NCBI GenBank assembly: GCA_903930085.1
Contig: CAIYXD010000214.1
Span: 1 to 10,421 of the forward strand
DNA from: an uncultured Flavobacteriia bacterium
Lineage (GTDB): Bacteria; Bacteroidota; Bacteroidia; Flavobacteriales_D; Crocinitomicaceae
Direction: 5' to 3'
DNA length: 10,421 nucleotides
In this document: positions 1 to 6,611 of the stretch, piece by piece
Numbering within the stretch: position 1 is the first letter of the stretch
Layout of the letters: each line of letters opens with the position of its first letter
Program-made: the position numbers and the translations under genes
The notes under the pieces: model-generated
The model's input: the letters and a program-made list of their open reading frames with translations, nothing else
Databases searched by the model: none
Told to the model about the DNA's origin: nothing

Positions 1-675
1 ATACGCTTCACGCGCTGCATCTGCTAATTTCGCTACTGCCACTTTTTCCGCCTCTTTTACAGTGATTTTAGTATATTCAGCCATGAAAACTTTGGATGCA
101 TTCCATTTCTTTGCTTCTTTTCCAACACGGATTATTAGTACGCTTGTCATAACATCTCCTTGTTCGATTTTATTCACAATATCTTGTCCGGCAATTACGT
201 GACCAAAAACGGTATGTTTTCCGTCCAGCCATGGAGTTTCTTTGTGTGTAATGAAGAACTGGCTGCCATTTGTTGCAGGACCTGAGTTTGCCATCGACAT
301 TATTCCTGGTCCTGAATGCTTTAAATCTGGATGAATTTCATCATAAAAACGGTGTTTTGGACCTCCAGCCCCTGTTCCATCTGGATCTCCACCTTGGATC
401 ATGAAATCTTTGATTACACGGTGAAATTTAAGTCCATCGTAAAATGGTTTTGAAAATGTCAAGGTATCCATGATCGTAAATTTACCTTCTGCTAATCCAA
501 CAAAGTTTGCAACTGTCATAGGAGCTTTTTGGTATTCCAATTGGCACAAGATCACTCCTTTTGTAGTTGTAAATTCAGTATAAATGCCTGGTTCCATTGC
601 TGGTTTTTTACCTTTTTTCTGTGCAAAAGATAAACCGGTAACCATTACCGCAAAAATTAAAATAATCGACTTCAT
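1..675 (-). CDS. Exported cyclophilin-type peptidyl-prolyl cis-trans isomerase (3' end beyond window)
   Basis: The enzyme catalyses cis-trans isomerisation of Xaa-Pro bonds and so assists protein folding, here probably in the periplasm. It starts at ATG 675-673 and stays open to base 1, giving 225 visible residues. Residues 1-18 form a signal peptide (short Lys start, hydrophobic core, Ala-Gln cleavage site) followed by a Lys-rich linker. The cyclophilin domain covers about residues 32-180. Residues matching the CypA active site are all present: R86 in FHRVIKDF, F91, M92, Q94 in IQGGDPDG, F141 in GSQFF, W149 and H154 in WLDGKH. The fold is therefore complete and probably active. After it comes a Lys/Ala/Glu-rich, probably helical segment (about 186-225) with no stop, so the protein is longer than a minimal cyclophilin. 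It lies 54 bases behind nadK on the same strand, and no clear TAnnTTTG box was seen in the gap, so cotranscription with nadK is plausible. Confidence 0.93.
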   Translation of the reverse strand, partial: MKSIILIFAVMVTGLSFAQKKGKKPAMEPGIYTEFTTTKGVILCQLEYQKAPMTVANFVGLAEGKFTIMDTLTFSKPFYDGLKFHRVIKDFMIQGGDPDGTGAGGPKHRFYDEIHPDLKHSGPGIMSMANSGPATNGSQFFITHKETPWLDGKHTVFGHVIAGQDIVNKIEQGDVMTSVLIIRVGKEAKKWNASKVFMAEYTKITVKEAEKVAVAKLADAAREAY

Positions 676-729
676 ATTCTATTTGTTTGGTTTTAAATTA
701 TTCTTTTTTAATCACAAATTCCAAATTCT

Positions 730-1608
730 TCAATTGCGTTTATCAATTCCCCACATCATTTTATTTCGAATCGTATCCAGGAAATTATTTTCTTCAAATT
801 TAATTACATTAATCATAAATTCTGCTTTTGTAACAAGTACTTCTTCTCCTTCGCGAATATTTTTTGAATTTCCATCCAAACTGATTAAGTATTTCCGCTC
901 TCTTCCTTCTATACTTACTTTAATTGGCATGTGATCTGGTACAACCATCGGACGCACATTCAGATTGTGTGCTGCAATTGGCGTTAAAATATGCACTTGG
1001 CATCCAGGAGTAATAATTGGTCCACCGCAACTTAAACTGTATGCCGTTGAACCAGTTGGAGTCGCTACAATTAAGCCATCAGCCCAATACGAATTCAAGT
1101 AATTCGAATCTAAATAAGCATGAACAGTGAGCATGGAAGAAGTGTCTTTTTTATGAAAGGTCACTTCGTTCAACGCGAAATTATCTTCTCCAAATAAATT
1201 TTCTTCCGTATCGATGCGCAAAAGTGACCTTTTTTGGTATTCAAATTTCTTTTGCTTTACTTGTTCCATTGTATTATGAATCTGATCTTTTGAAATGGTT
1301 GCTAGAAAACCTAATCTACCGGTATTTACACCAAGAATTGGAACACCAGAATCCCGAACAAAGCCGACACTTTTTATAAATGTACCATCACCACCAATAC
1401 TCATTGCTAAATCAATTCCTTTATGAAAATCAGAATGGGAAGAAAATTCATCCACTTTATCGGACAAGTTCATTTTCTTAATCATTTGACTTTTTAGGTT
1501 TTTTTCAAGAATTGGATTCCAACCAAATACAGCTAGTATATCTAATACTTCCTTGAAATAGACACTATTTTCTTTGGTGATCTTAGGGCCGTAAATTGCT
1601 ACGTTCAT
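730..1608 (-). CDS. nadK: NAD kinase (ATP-NAD kinase)
   Basis: The enzyme phosphorylates NAD+ at the 2'-hydroxyl of the adenosine ribose to make NADP+, the only route to NADP in most bacteria; it is cytosolic. The 292-residue product has the usual family length. Hallmarks are visible in order: the GGDG diphosphate-kinase motif at 72-75 (D74 is the expected catalytic Asp), NTGRLGFLA at 95-103, the conserved NE pair at 147-148, the glycine/threonine-rich NAD-binding motif TPTGSTAYSLS at 183-193, and SLDG at 243-246. ATG 1608-1606 begins one base after the stop codon of the CBS/ACT gene, so the two are almost certainly cotranscribed and translationally coupled. No Shine-Dalgarno is evident, as expected in Bacteroidota. 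The stop is TGA. Nothing is missing or broken. Confidence 0.97.
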   Translation of the reverse strand: MNVAIYGPKITKENSVYFKEVLDILAVFGWNPILEKNLKSQMIKKMNLSDKVDEFSSHSDFHKGIDLAMSIGGDGTFIKSVGFVRDSGVPILGVNTGRLGFLATISKDQIHNTMEQVKQKKFEYQKRSLLRIDTEENLFGEDNFALNEVTFHKKDTSSMLTVHAYLDSNYLNSYWADGLIVATPTGSTAYSLSCGGPIITPGCQVHILTPIAAHNLNVRPMVVPDHMPIKVSIEGRERKYLISLDGNSKNIREGEEVLVTKAEFMINVIKFEENNFLDTIRNKMMWGIDKRN

Positions 1609-1609
1609 C

Positions 1610-2272
1610 TTAAAATTTCAAAAAGTTCATTAATGCATCGTACCGGTTTTGAATATCTTCGTCGCCCTCACTTTTCTGGTAAGATTCTTTAATAATGTAA
1701 TCGTACCGTTCAAAAGTTCGGATGATTCGAGATAATTCGACTTGATTTATTTTCAGTGTTACTTCCAATTTCGTGGAATCTACTGAAGACATAATATAAG
1801 AGCTTAAAATTTTCGCGTTGTTGCTTTCAACAATTTGTGCAATTTGCGCCATGGAATAATCAATACTATTTACTTCCAAAACAATTATTCCTCCGGTTTC
1901 TTTAATGCTTCCTGTATTTGCAATTACGGTGAGCAAATGGTATACGCTCGTGCATCCAAGGTATTTTTCATATTCATCCAAGATTGGCAAGATACTTATG
2001 CGGTGTTCTGAAATTTTCGAAAGCACTTCATAAATATGGGCGTTTTCAAATACATACGGACGAGGAAGATGATCAAATAACTTATCCAGAGATTCCACAA
2101 TGTCCATTTTATCTAAAACATCGGATTCAGAAATTACACCAACGAAATTCCCATTCTTCAAAACGGGTAAATGTGAAACTTTAAATTCATCCATCCAACG
2201 CAAGGCTTTTTCACCTGAATCAGTGTGTGTTAGGGGAGGGATTTCTTCTGTTATTAATTCTTTTGCTCTCAT
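1610..2272 (-). CDS. CBS-domain pair plus C-terminal ACT-like domain protein, putative regulator
   Basis: This is a 220-residue cytosolic protein without a membrane segment or catalytic motif. Residues 1-58 and about 65-120 form two CBS repeats; the first holds VSHLPVLKNGNFVGVISESDVL and the second RISILPILDEY followed by a degenerate end. Paired CBS repeats usually bind adenine nucleotides. Residues about 126-200 (from GGIIVLEV through TFERYDY) look like an ACT-type regulatory fold, an arrangement also seen in AcuB-like proteins. The start was placed at ATG 2272; a longer reading beginning at TTG 2284 would add only four residues and would overlap the presumed promoter box. The downstream neighbour is nadK, one base away. 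The ligand is unknown. A role sensing adenylates or nicotinamide nucleotides for NAD kinase is inference from the gene pairing only. No function has been assigned to it with certainty. Confidence 0.88.
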   Translation of the reverse strand: MRAKELITEEIPPLTHTDSGEKALRWMDEFKVSHLPVLKNGNFVGVISESDVLDKMDIVESLDKLFDHLPRPYVFENAHIYEVLSKISEHRISILPILDEYEKYLGCTSVYHLLTVIANTGSIKETGGIIVLEVNSIDYSMAQIAQIVESNNAKILSSYIMSSVDSTKLEVTLKINQVELSRIIRTFERYDYIIKESYQKSEGDEDIQNRYDALMNFLKF

Positions 2273-2281
2273 TGTTACTGC

Positions 2282-2288
2282 CAAAGTA
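2282..2288 (-). promoter_or_regulatory. Possible -7-like element for the CBS-nadK operon
   Basis: The minus strand reads TACTTTG, one base shorter than the Bacteroidota -7 consensus TAnnTTTG, and ends nine bases before ATG 2272. No TTTG was found at a normal -33 distance. The assignment rests on position and resemblance only and is weak. It overlaps the spurious TTG start at 2284. Confidence 0.25.
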
Positions 2289-2309
2289 GTAAATTACTTT
2301 TGATCTTTG

Positions 2310-2317
2310 TACTTTTG
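2310..2317 (+). promoter_or_regulatory. -7 promoter element for pdxJ
   Basis: The plus strand reads TACTTTTG, an exact match to the Bacteroidota -7 consensus TAnnTTTG. It lies 24 bases before ATG 2342, which predicts a leader of roughly 20 bases. A recognisable -33 TTTG at the usual spacing is missing. The box lies in the 69-base divergent region shared with the CBS gene, so both promoters must be close together or overlap. Confidence 0.45.
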
Positions 2318-2341
2318 GATTGTCAAAAATTGTACCGTATT

Positions 2342-3055
2342 ATGACTTTGTTAAGTGTCAATATAAATAAAATAGCAACTATCCGTAACGCGAGAGGTGG
2401 GAATACGCCAAATGTTGTTCAAGTTGCGATGGATTGTGAACGCTTTGGAGCAGATGGAATAACCGTTCATCCACGCCCGGACCAAAGGCATATTACTCTG
2501 CAAGATGTATACGATTTAAAGAAAGTGGTAAAAACGGAGTTCAATATTGAAGGATTTCCGGATGCTCGTTTTTTAAAGATAATTGAAGAAATTCGCCCTA
2601 CGCAAGCTACTTTGGTTCCTGATCCACCAACTGTTTTAACCTCTAATGCAGGTTGGGACACACAAAAAAATATAGACTTATTGACAGATTTAGTGCAGCA
2701 ATTTAGAAGTCTAGGAGTCAGAAGTTCTATATTTTGCGATACAAATTTGGTAAATATTGAATTTGCAGCAAAAACCGGAGTAGACAGAATCGAGTTGTAT
2801 ACAGGTCCATACGCTGAAAATTTCCAACAAAATCCAGCGAAGGCAATTCATGCCTATATCCAAGCAGCTGAATTGGCACATTCACTTGGTATTGGAATCA
2901 ATGCCGGACATGATTTAAGCTTGGAAAATTTAAAGTTTTTCAAACGTTCCATTCCATTTTTAGCGGAAGTTTCAATTGGTCACGCTTTGATTTCGGATGC
3001 ATTGTATTTAGGATTGGAGAATACGATTCAGCGCTATAAATTTATGCTAGTTTAA
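2342..3055 (+). CDS. pdxJ: Pyridoxine 5'-phosphate synthase
   Basis: PdxJ condenses 1-deoxyxylulose 5-phosphate with 3-amino-2-oxopropyl phosphate to pyridoxine 5'-phosphate, the last ring-forming step of the DXP-dependent vitamin B6 pathway in the cytosol. The 237-residue TIM barrel matches family length. Visible conserved parts include VNINKIATIRNARGGN at 6-21, ITVHPRPDQRHIT at 40-52 (H43, R45, H50), E70 in NIEGFP, E151, NAGHDLS at 187-193 (H190), and the phosphate-binding SIGHALISDAL at 211-221. The start is ATG 2342, where the family sequence begins; the frame stays open upstream to TTG 2300 but those 14 residues are not PdxJ-like. The E. coli signature reads VNIDH at the N-terminus, while here it is VNINK, a substitution near the active site. 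It is the only plus-strand gene, divergent from the CBS gene and convergent with the channel gene. No other pdx gene is in the window. Confidence 0.97.
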   Translation: MTLLSVNINKIATIRNARGGNTPNVVQVAMDCERFGADGITVHPRPDQRHITLQDVYDLKKVVKTEFNIEGFPDARFLKIIEEIRPTQATLVPDPPTVLTSNAGWDTQKNIDLLTDLVQQFRSLGVRSSIFCDTNLVNIEFAAKTGVDRIELYTGPYAENFQQNPAKAIHAYIQAAELAHSLGIGINAGHDLSLENLKFFKRSIPFLAEVSIGHALISDALYLGLENTIQRYKFMLV

Positions 3056-3063
3056 TTTTCTGG

Positions 3064-3097
3064 GTTAAAAAAAGAAAAATCTCAATACGAAGATTCC
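3064..3097 (-). terminator. Weak intrinsic terminator after the mscS-family gene
   Basis: Directly after the channel gene's stop codon the minus strand carries AATCT, an eight-base loop and AGATT. The five-pair stem may be extended by two G-T pairs. It is followed by a T-rich run of about 14 bases interrupted once. The stem is short and AT-rich, so its strength is doubtful. It lies in the 42-base gap between the convergent genes; no good plus-strand terminator for pdxJ was seen there. Confidence 0.35.
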
Positions 3098-4210
3098 TTA
3101 TTTCAAAATTGTATTATCCGCAAAATGAATTGTGCTTTGGGGAAAAGGAATAACGATTTCATATTGGCGAAAAAGGCGGTCAATTTCAAAGCGTATTTCG
3201 GACTTATGTAAATTAATATCCCAGCTTTGATCTGCCCAAAAAACAAGATCGAGTTCCAAGCCATTATTTCCAAAATTCGATAAACGTGCTTCTACGGGTT
3301 CAGATTTCCTGACTTTTGGATGCGCTAGAGCTGCCTGTTTGAGAAGTCGAGACACCAATTCGCAATCTGTTCCATAAGCAACAGAAACTTTGATCATGAA
3401 GCGCGACAAATCTGAACCGTGGCTCCAATTTTCGACATATTCCTGGGTTAACTTTGAATTGGGTAAAATTAAAACATTTCCTTCTCGCGTTTCTATTTGG
3501 GTTGTTCTAACATTGATTTTTAATATTTTTGCTACGATTGCGTCTGACTTTCCACCATTTGAAATTTCAACGATATCTCCTACACGTACATTTCCTTCAA
3601 ACAAGAGAACAAAACCGGAGAACATATCTTTGAAAACGTCTTGTAATCCTAAGCCAATCCCAACAAAAATACCTAATGAACCAGTAATCAATAAGGAAAG
3701 ATCAATTTCAACAGCTTTTAAACTTATGAGAATAGCGAAGACATAGATGACATATTTCGCGATTTGAACATAGATAAATTCGGTTCCAGCATTGAAATTT
3801 GGTTTGTTTCGGAACTTTTTACTGATGTATATTTTTACAATATTTAATAGCATTCTTGCGCCAAAAAACACGGCAAATATTACAAGTATATGGTAAAAAC
3901 TTAACGTGAATTTCCGTGTTTCAATTATATTGAAATCTAAAAAATCCGTAAAAGTAACATCCTCATTATTGATATTAAAACTAATAATGGCAATATAAAA
4001 CGCTAAGATGTAAATACTTTGGCTTATTAGTTTTAGCCAGGTAAGACCGCGGCCTTCCACACGAATATTTGCACTTTTAAGATAGCGACGCAAGAATCGG
4101 TGGATAACACGTCTTAAAATAATGGAAGTGAAAAATATGATGGCTAATAAAATAATGTTCCAAAGACAAACATTATATGGTCCTAATTTAAAAAGTGTTT
4201 GACTGAGCAT
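3098..4210 (-). CDS. MscS-family small-conductance mechanosensitive channel
   Basis: These inner-membrane channels open under membrane tension and release solutes during osmotic downshock. The protein is 370 residues, somewhat longer than E. coli MscS (about 286), because of extra N-terminal membrane helices. Likely helices are at about 14-32, 60-80, 103-125 and 145-164, followed by the pore-lining helix at about 171-200, rich in Gly and small residues (TGSLGIFVGIGLGLQD, then DMFSGFVLLFE). The beta domain follows with VRVGDIVEI at 208-216, a Thr-rich TTQIETREG stretch, and LPNSKL at 249-254, a family hallmark. The C-terminal alpha/beta vestibule domain ends with IPFPQ at 354-358, also typical. 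It appears intact. ATG 4210 lies two bases after the dnaG stop, making it the last gene of the prenyl synthase-lipoprotein-dnaG operon. Gating and ion preference cannot be read from sequence, and no ligand-binding domain is apparent. Confidence 0.95.
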   Translation of the reverse strand: MLSQTLFKLGPYNVCLWNIILLAIIFFTSIILRRVIHRFLRRYLKSANIRVEGRGLTWLKLISQSIYILAFYIAIISFNINNEDVTFTDFLDFNIIETRKFTLSFYHILVIFAVFFGARMLLNIVKIYISKKFRNKPNFNAGTEFIYVQIAKYVIYVFAILISLKAVEIDLSLLITGSLGIFVGIGLGLQDVFKDMFSGFVLLFEGNVRVGDIVEISNGGKSDAIVAKILKINVRTTQIETREGNVLILPNSKLTQEYVENWSHGSDLSRFMIKVSVAYGTDCELVSRLLKQAALAHPKVRKSEPVEARLSNFGNNGLELDLVFWADQSWDINLHKSEIRFEIDRLFRQYEIVIPFPQSTIHFADNTILK

Positions 4211-4212
4211 AA

Positions 4213-6183
4213 TTAACGTAATATAATTCGACCTAATTTATCTGCAAAAACAATTTTAATACGTTCATAAACCATTTGTTCGGCTAATAATTCCATCATT
4301 TCTGTATCTGTCAGATTTTCAACATCCTCTAGCTTTAAGCGTATTTCCCGAATTTTAGTTTCTATTTTAAAGGATTTGAATCCAAGAATTGAATTTTTGA
4401 TTGCTTCATTTAATCGGTCTCCTTCTGTACGTGTCTCAATATTGTAATTACTCAGCCATTTCGTGCTTAATTCATAATCATTGGATTCGATATCAGAAAC
4501 AAATTTTACAATTTCCTGGTCTTCCAATCTTTTTAAATACTGTGTAGAAAGTAATTGTTTTTCTGCAAGACCTTCCGCAAAAAGGCTGTAAACCTTAGAA
4601 TATAATGGATGGGAGAATGTCAATTCATCTTTATCCAGTTCGTGAAAAATCAATTCGATAACACTAGTTTCCACAACCATAGATTTTCCATCTTCTCCTA
4701 GCTGTTCCGTTTGAACAACGCGAGTGCCATATTTAACCATCAGACGAATCAAATTAAACTCATCGTGCAACGATATTTCGTGCGTGTCTAGTTTTTCTAT
4801 TTGTTGGTAGGACTCAACTTGTTTTTCAACTGGTATTTCTCTAATTTCCGGCTCTTGCAGTTGTTTTGCGATGACATTTTTCCGCAATTTAATAAGCTCA
4901 TTGGAAATTATTTGTTCGCTAATGTCAAATTTTACGGCAATTTGCTGCAAATAAACACTCCGCGTAATTTGATCTGGAATCAAAGCAACAGAATGCACTA
5001 TTTCGCGAATTAATTCTGCCCGTTTGATTGGATCGTTGTTACTATCCTTTAGTAAAATAGCTGTTTTAAAGGAAATAAAATCTTGTGTGCTGGATTTGAT
5101 ATAGTCGTCGAGTTCTGTCGAGCTAGATTTTTTTGAAAAGGAATCTGGATCTTCTCCTTCGGGAAATAGAACAACTTTTACATTCATTCCTTCTTCCAAA
5201 ATCAAATCTATACCGCGAAACGAGGCTTTAATTCCAGCGGGATCACCATCAAACAATATCGTGATATTTTGTGTATATCGGCGAATTAATTTAATTTGAT
5301 CTTTCGTCAACGAAGTTCCAGAAGAGGAAACAACATTTTGAATGCCAGCTTGATACATGCTGATAACATCTGTGTATCCCTCACAAAGAAAGCAATTGTC
5401 GTATTTTACTATATCTCCTTTTGCAAAATGTAAACCATAAAGAATTTCACTTTTATTGTAAATTATACTCTCTGGAGAGTTGAAATATTTTGCAACTTTT
5501 TTGTCTGTAATTAATGTACGTCCACCAAAACCAAGAACGCGACCTGAAACGCTATGAATAGGAAATATAACGCGTCCCCTGAAAAAATCAAAATGGCGTT
5601 CTTCTTTCGTTTTTACTAATCCAACTTTTTCTAAATACTCTAATTTATAGCCTTTTGCAAGAGCTACTGTTGTAAAGTCATTGCCTGAATTTAGGCAATA
5701 TCCTAGTTGAAATTTCTGGATTATATCTTTGCGAAAACCACGTTCTTCAAAATAGGAAAGTGCGATTGCCTTACCTTCATCTGAGTTTTGTAAATTATTC
5801 AGAAAATGTTCCTTGGCAAATTCATTAATGATATATAGACTTTCCCGCTCTGTTATCGCGGCGATTTCTTCAGCAGTCGTTGGCTCGTCTTCTGGAATTT
5901 GAATCCCATATCGATCTGCTAACCACCGTAACGCTTCTGGGTAGGAAAAATGCTCTTTTTCCATTAGGAAAGTTACAACTGAACCGCCTTTAGAAGTCGA
6001 AAAACATTTGAATATTTGTTTTGCTGGCGAAACAACAAAGGATGGTGTTTTTTCATCCGTAAAAGGACTTAAGCCTTTCAGGTTTGAGCCCGCTCTTTTT
6101 AAGTTGACAAATTCGCCAATTACCTCTTCGATGCGAGAAGTTTGCATTATGTCATCTATGATATGAGCGGGAATCTTAGACAT
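4213..6183 (-). CDS. dnaG: DNA primase with degenerate zinc ribbon
   Basis: DnaG makes the RNA primers for lagging-strand DNA synthesis and works with the replicative helicase DnaB. The 656-residue length fits the family. The N-terminal zinc-ribbon region (about 1-100) is recognisable from GLSPFTDEKTPSF and KCFSTSKGG, but three of four expected metal ligands are replaced: S39, T42 and T63 stand where Cys, His and Cys are expected, and only C60 remains. The RNA polymerase domain follows with RGRVIFPI at 202-209, RVLGFGGR at 215-222 and NSPES at 236-240. The TOPRIM catalytic residues are intact: E268 in CEGYTD, D312 and D314 in FDGDPAG, plus GEDPDSF at 343-349. The C-terminal helicase-binding part (about 440-656) is divergent. 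ATG 6183 overlaps the preceding TAA by one base (TAATG), so translation is probably coupled to the lipoprotein gene. The gene is clearly functional primase; loss of zinc binding is inferred. Confidence 0.97.
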   Translation of the reverse strand: MSKIPAHIIDDIMQTSRIEEVIGEFVNLKRAGSNLKGLSPFTDEKTPSFVVSPAKQIFKCFSTSKGGSVVTFLMEKEHFSYPEALRWLADRYGIQIPEDEPTTAEEIAAITERESLYIINEFAKEHFLNNLQNSDEGKAIALSYFEERGFRKDIIQKFQLGYCLNSGNDFTTVALAKGYKLEYLEKVGLVKTKEERHFDFFRGRVIFPIHSVSGRVLGFGGRTLITDKKVAKYFNSPESIIYNKSEILYGLHFAKGDIVKYDNCFLCEGYTDVISMYQAGIQNVVSSSGTSLTKDQIKLIRRYTQNITILFDGDPAGIKASFRGIDLILEEGMNVKVVLFPEGEDPDSFSKKSSSTELDDYIKSSTQDFISFKTAILLKDSNNDPIKRAELIREIVHSVALIPDQITRSVYLQQIAVKFDISEQIISNELIKLRKNVIAKQLQEPEIREIPVEKQVESYQQIEKLDTHEISLHDEFNLIRLMVKYGTRVVQTEQLGEDGKSMVVETSVIELIFHELDKDELTFSHPLYSKVYSLFAEGLAEKQLLSTQYLKRLEDQEIVKFVSDIESNDYELSTKWLSNYNIETRTEGDRLNEAIKNSILGFKSFKIETKIREIRLKLEDVENLTDTEMMELLAEQMVYERIKIVFADKLGRIILR

Positions 6184-6599
6184 TATTTTACGCTGTCTTG
6201 TTCCGGGTAGCCGAAATCTTGTTCGGATTGAAATTCGCCTTTTTCATTGTAAGTTGTCCAAATTCCAACAGTTTTATCTTTGCTATATTCTCCGCGGTAA
6301 TGCAATGCTCCATTCGGATATTTTACTACTGTAAAACCTTCGCGCAAACCATGATCATACATGGTTACGGAAAGTTCTTTCCCATCTTCACCATAAAAAG
6401 TCCAAACGCCATTTCTGCGCTGGGTTTCATCTTGGCCTCCCGTGTATTTAATTTGCTTTTTACCAGGATACCATTCCGTGTACATTCCGTTTTTAATTTC
6501 CACCAAAATTTCTTCTTTTTCGGGTGTCTTTTGTTTTTCAACTTCTTCTGCACATGCAAAGAGAAGAGCCATCATAAGTAACGCAACAATCTGTTTCAT
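6183..6599 (-). CDS. Small MORN-repeat lipoprotein of unknown function
   Basis: I do not recognise a named gene. The 138-residue product has a lipoprotein signal: a short basic start, hydrophobic residues 4-15 and a lipobox LLFAC with C16 as the lipidated cysteine. The mature protein begins CAEEVEK; acidic residues right after the cysteine resemble surface-export signals of Bacteroidota lipoproteins, which is only suggestive. From about residue 37 to 132 there are roughly four MORN-2-like units, each Gly-aromatic rich (NGMYTEWYPGKKQ, NGVWTFYGEDGKE, EGFTVVKYPNGALHYRGEY, GIWTTYNEKGEFQ). Such repeats occur in proteins often labelled YwqK-family antitoxin, a label that says little about function; no toxin gene is adjacent. 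It starts 12 bases after the prenyl synthase gene and its stop overlaps the dnaG start by one base. Envelope location is well supported; the role is unknown. Confidence 0.88.
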   Translation of the reverse strand: MKQIVALLMMALLFACAEEVEKQKTPEKEEILVEIKNGMYTEWYPGKKQIKYTGGQDETQRRNGVWTFYGEDGKELSVTMYDHGLREGFTVVKYPNGALHYRGEYSKDKTVGIWTTYNEKGEFQSEQDFGYPEQDSVK

Positions 6600-6611
6600 T
6601 TCTATCGGTTA

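Noticed and set aside
584..934. Plus-strand open frame of 116 codons spanning the nadK end and the cyclophilin start
   Set aside because: It overlaps two well-supported genes in antisense and shows no family motif or promoter.
2319..2333. Direct repeat ATTGT at 2319 and 2329 just after the pdxJ -7 box, as a possible operator
   Set aside because: Five-base repeats ten bases apart are common by chance in AT-rich DNA, and there is no dyad symmetry or known regulator to support it.
6198..6581. Plus-strand open frame of 127 codons lying antisense over nearly the whole lipoprotein gene
   Set aside because: The translation is rich in Phe, Ile and Ser without a recognisable domain, as expected from the reverse complement of a Lys/Glu-rich gene. 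The minus-strand protein has a lipobox, repeats and operon spacing.
6183..6599. Toxin-antitoxin module, because MORN-2 repeat proteins are often labelled YwqK-family antitoxins
   Set aside because: The protein is a lipoprotein targeted to the envelope and its neighbours are housekeeping genes; no toxin candidate is next to it.
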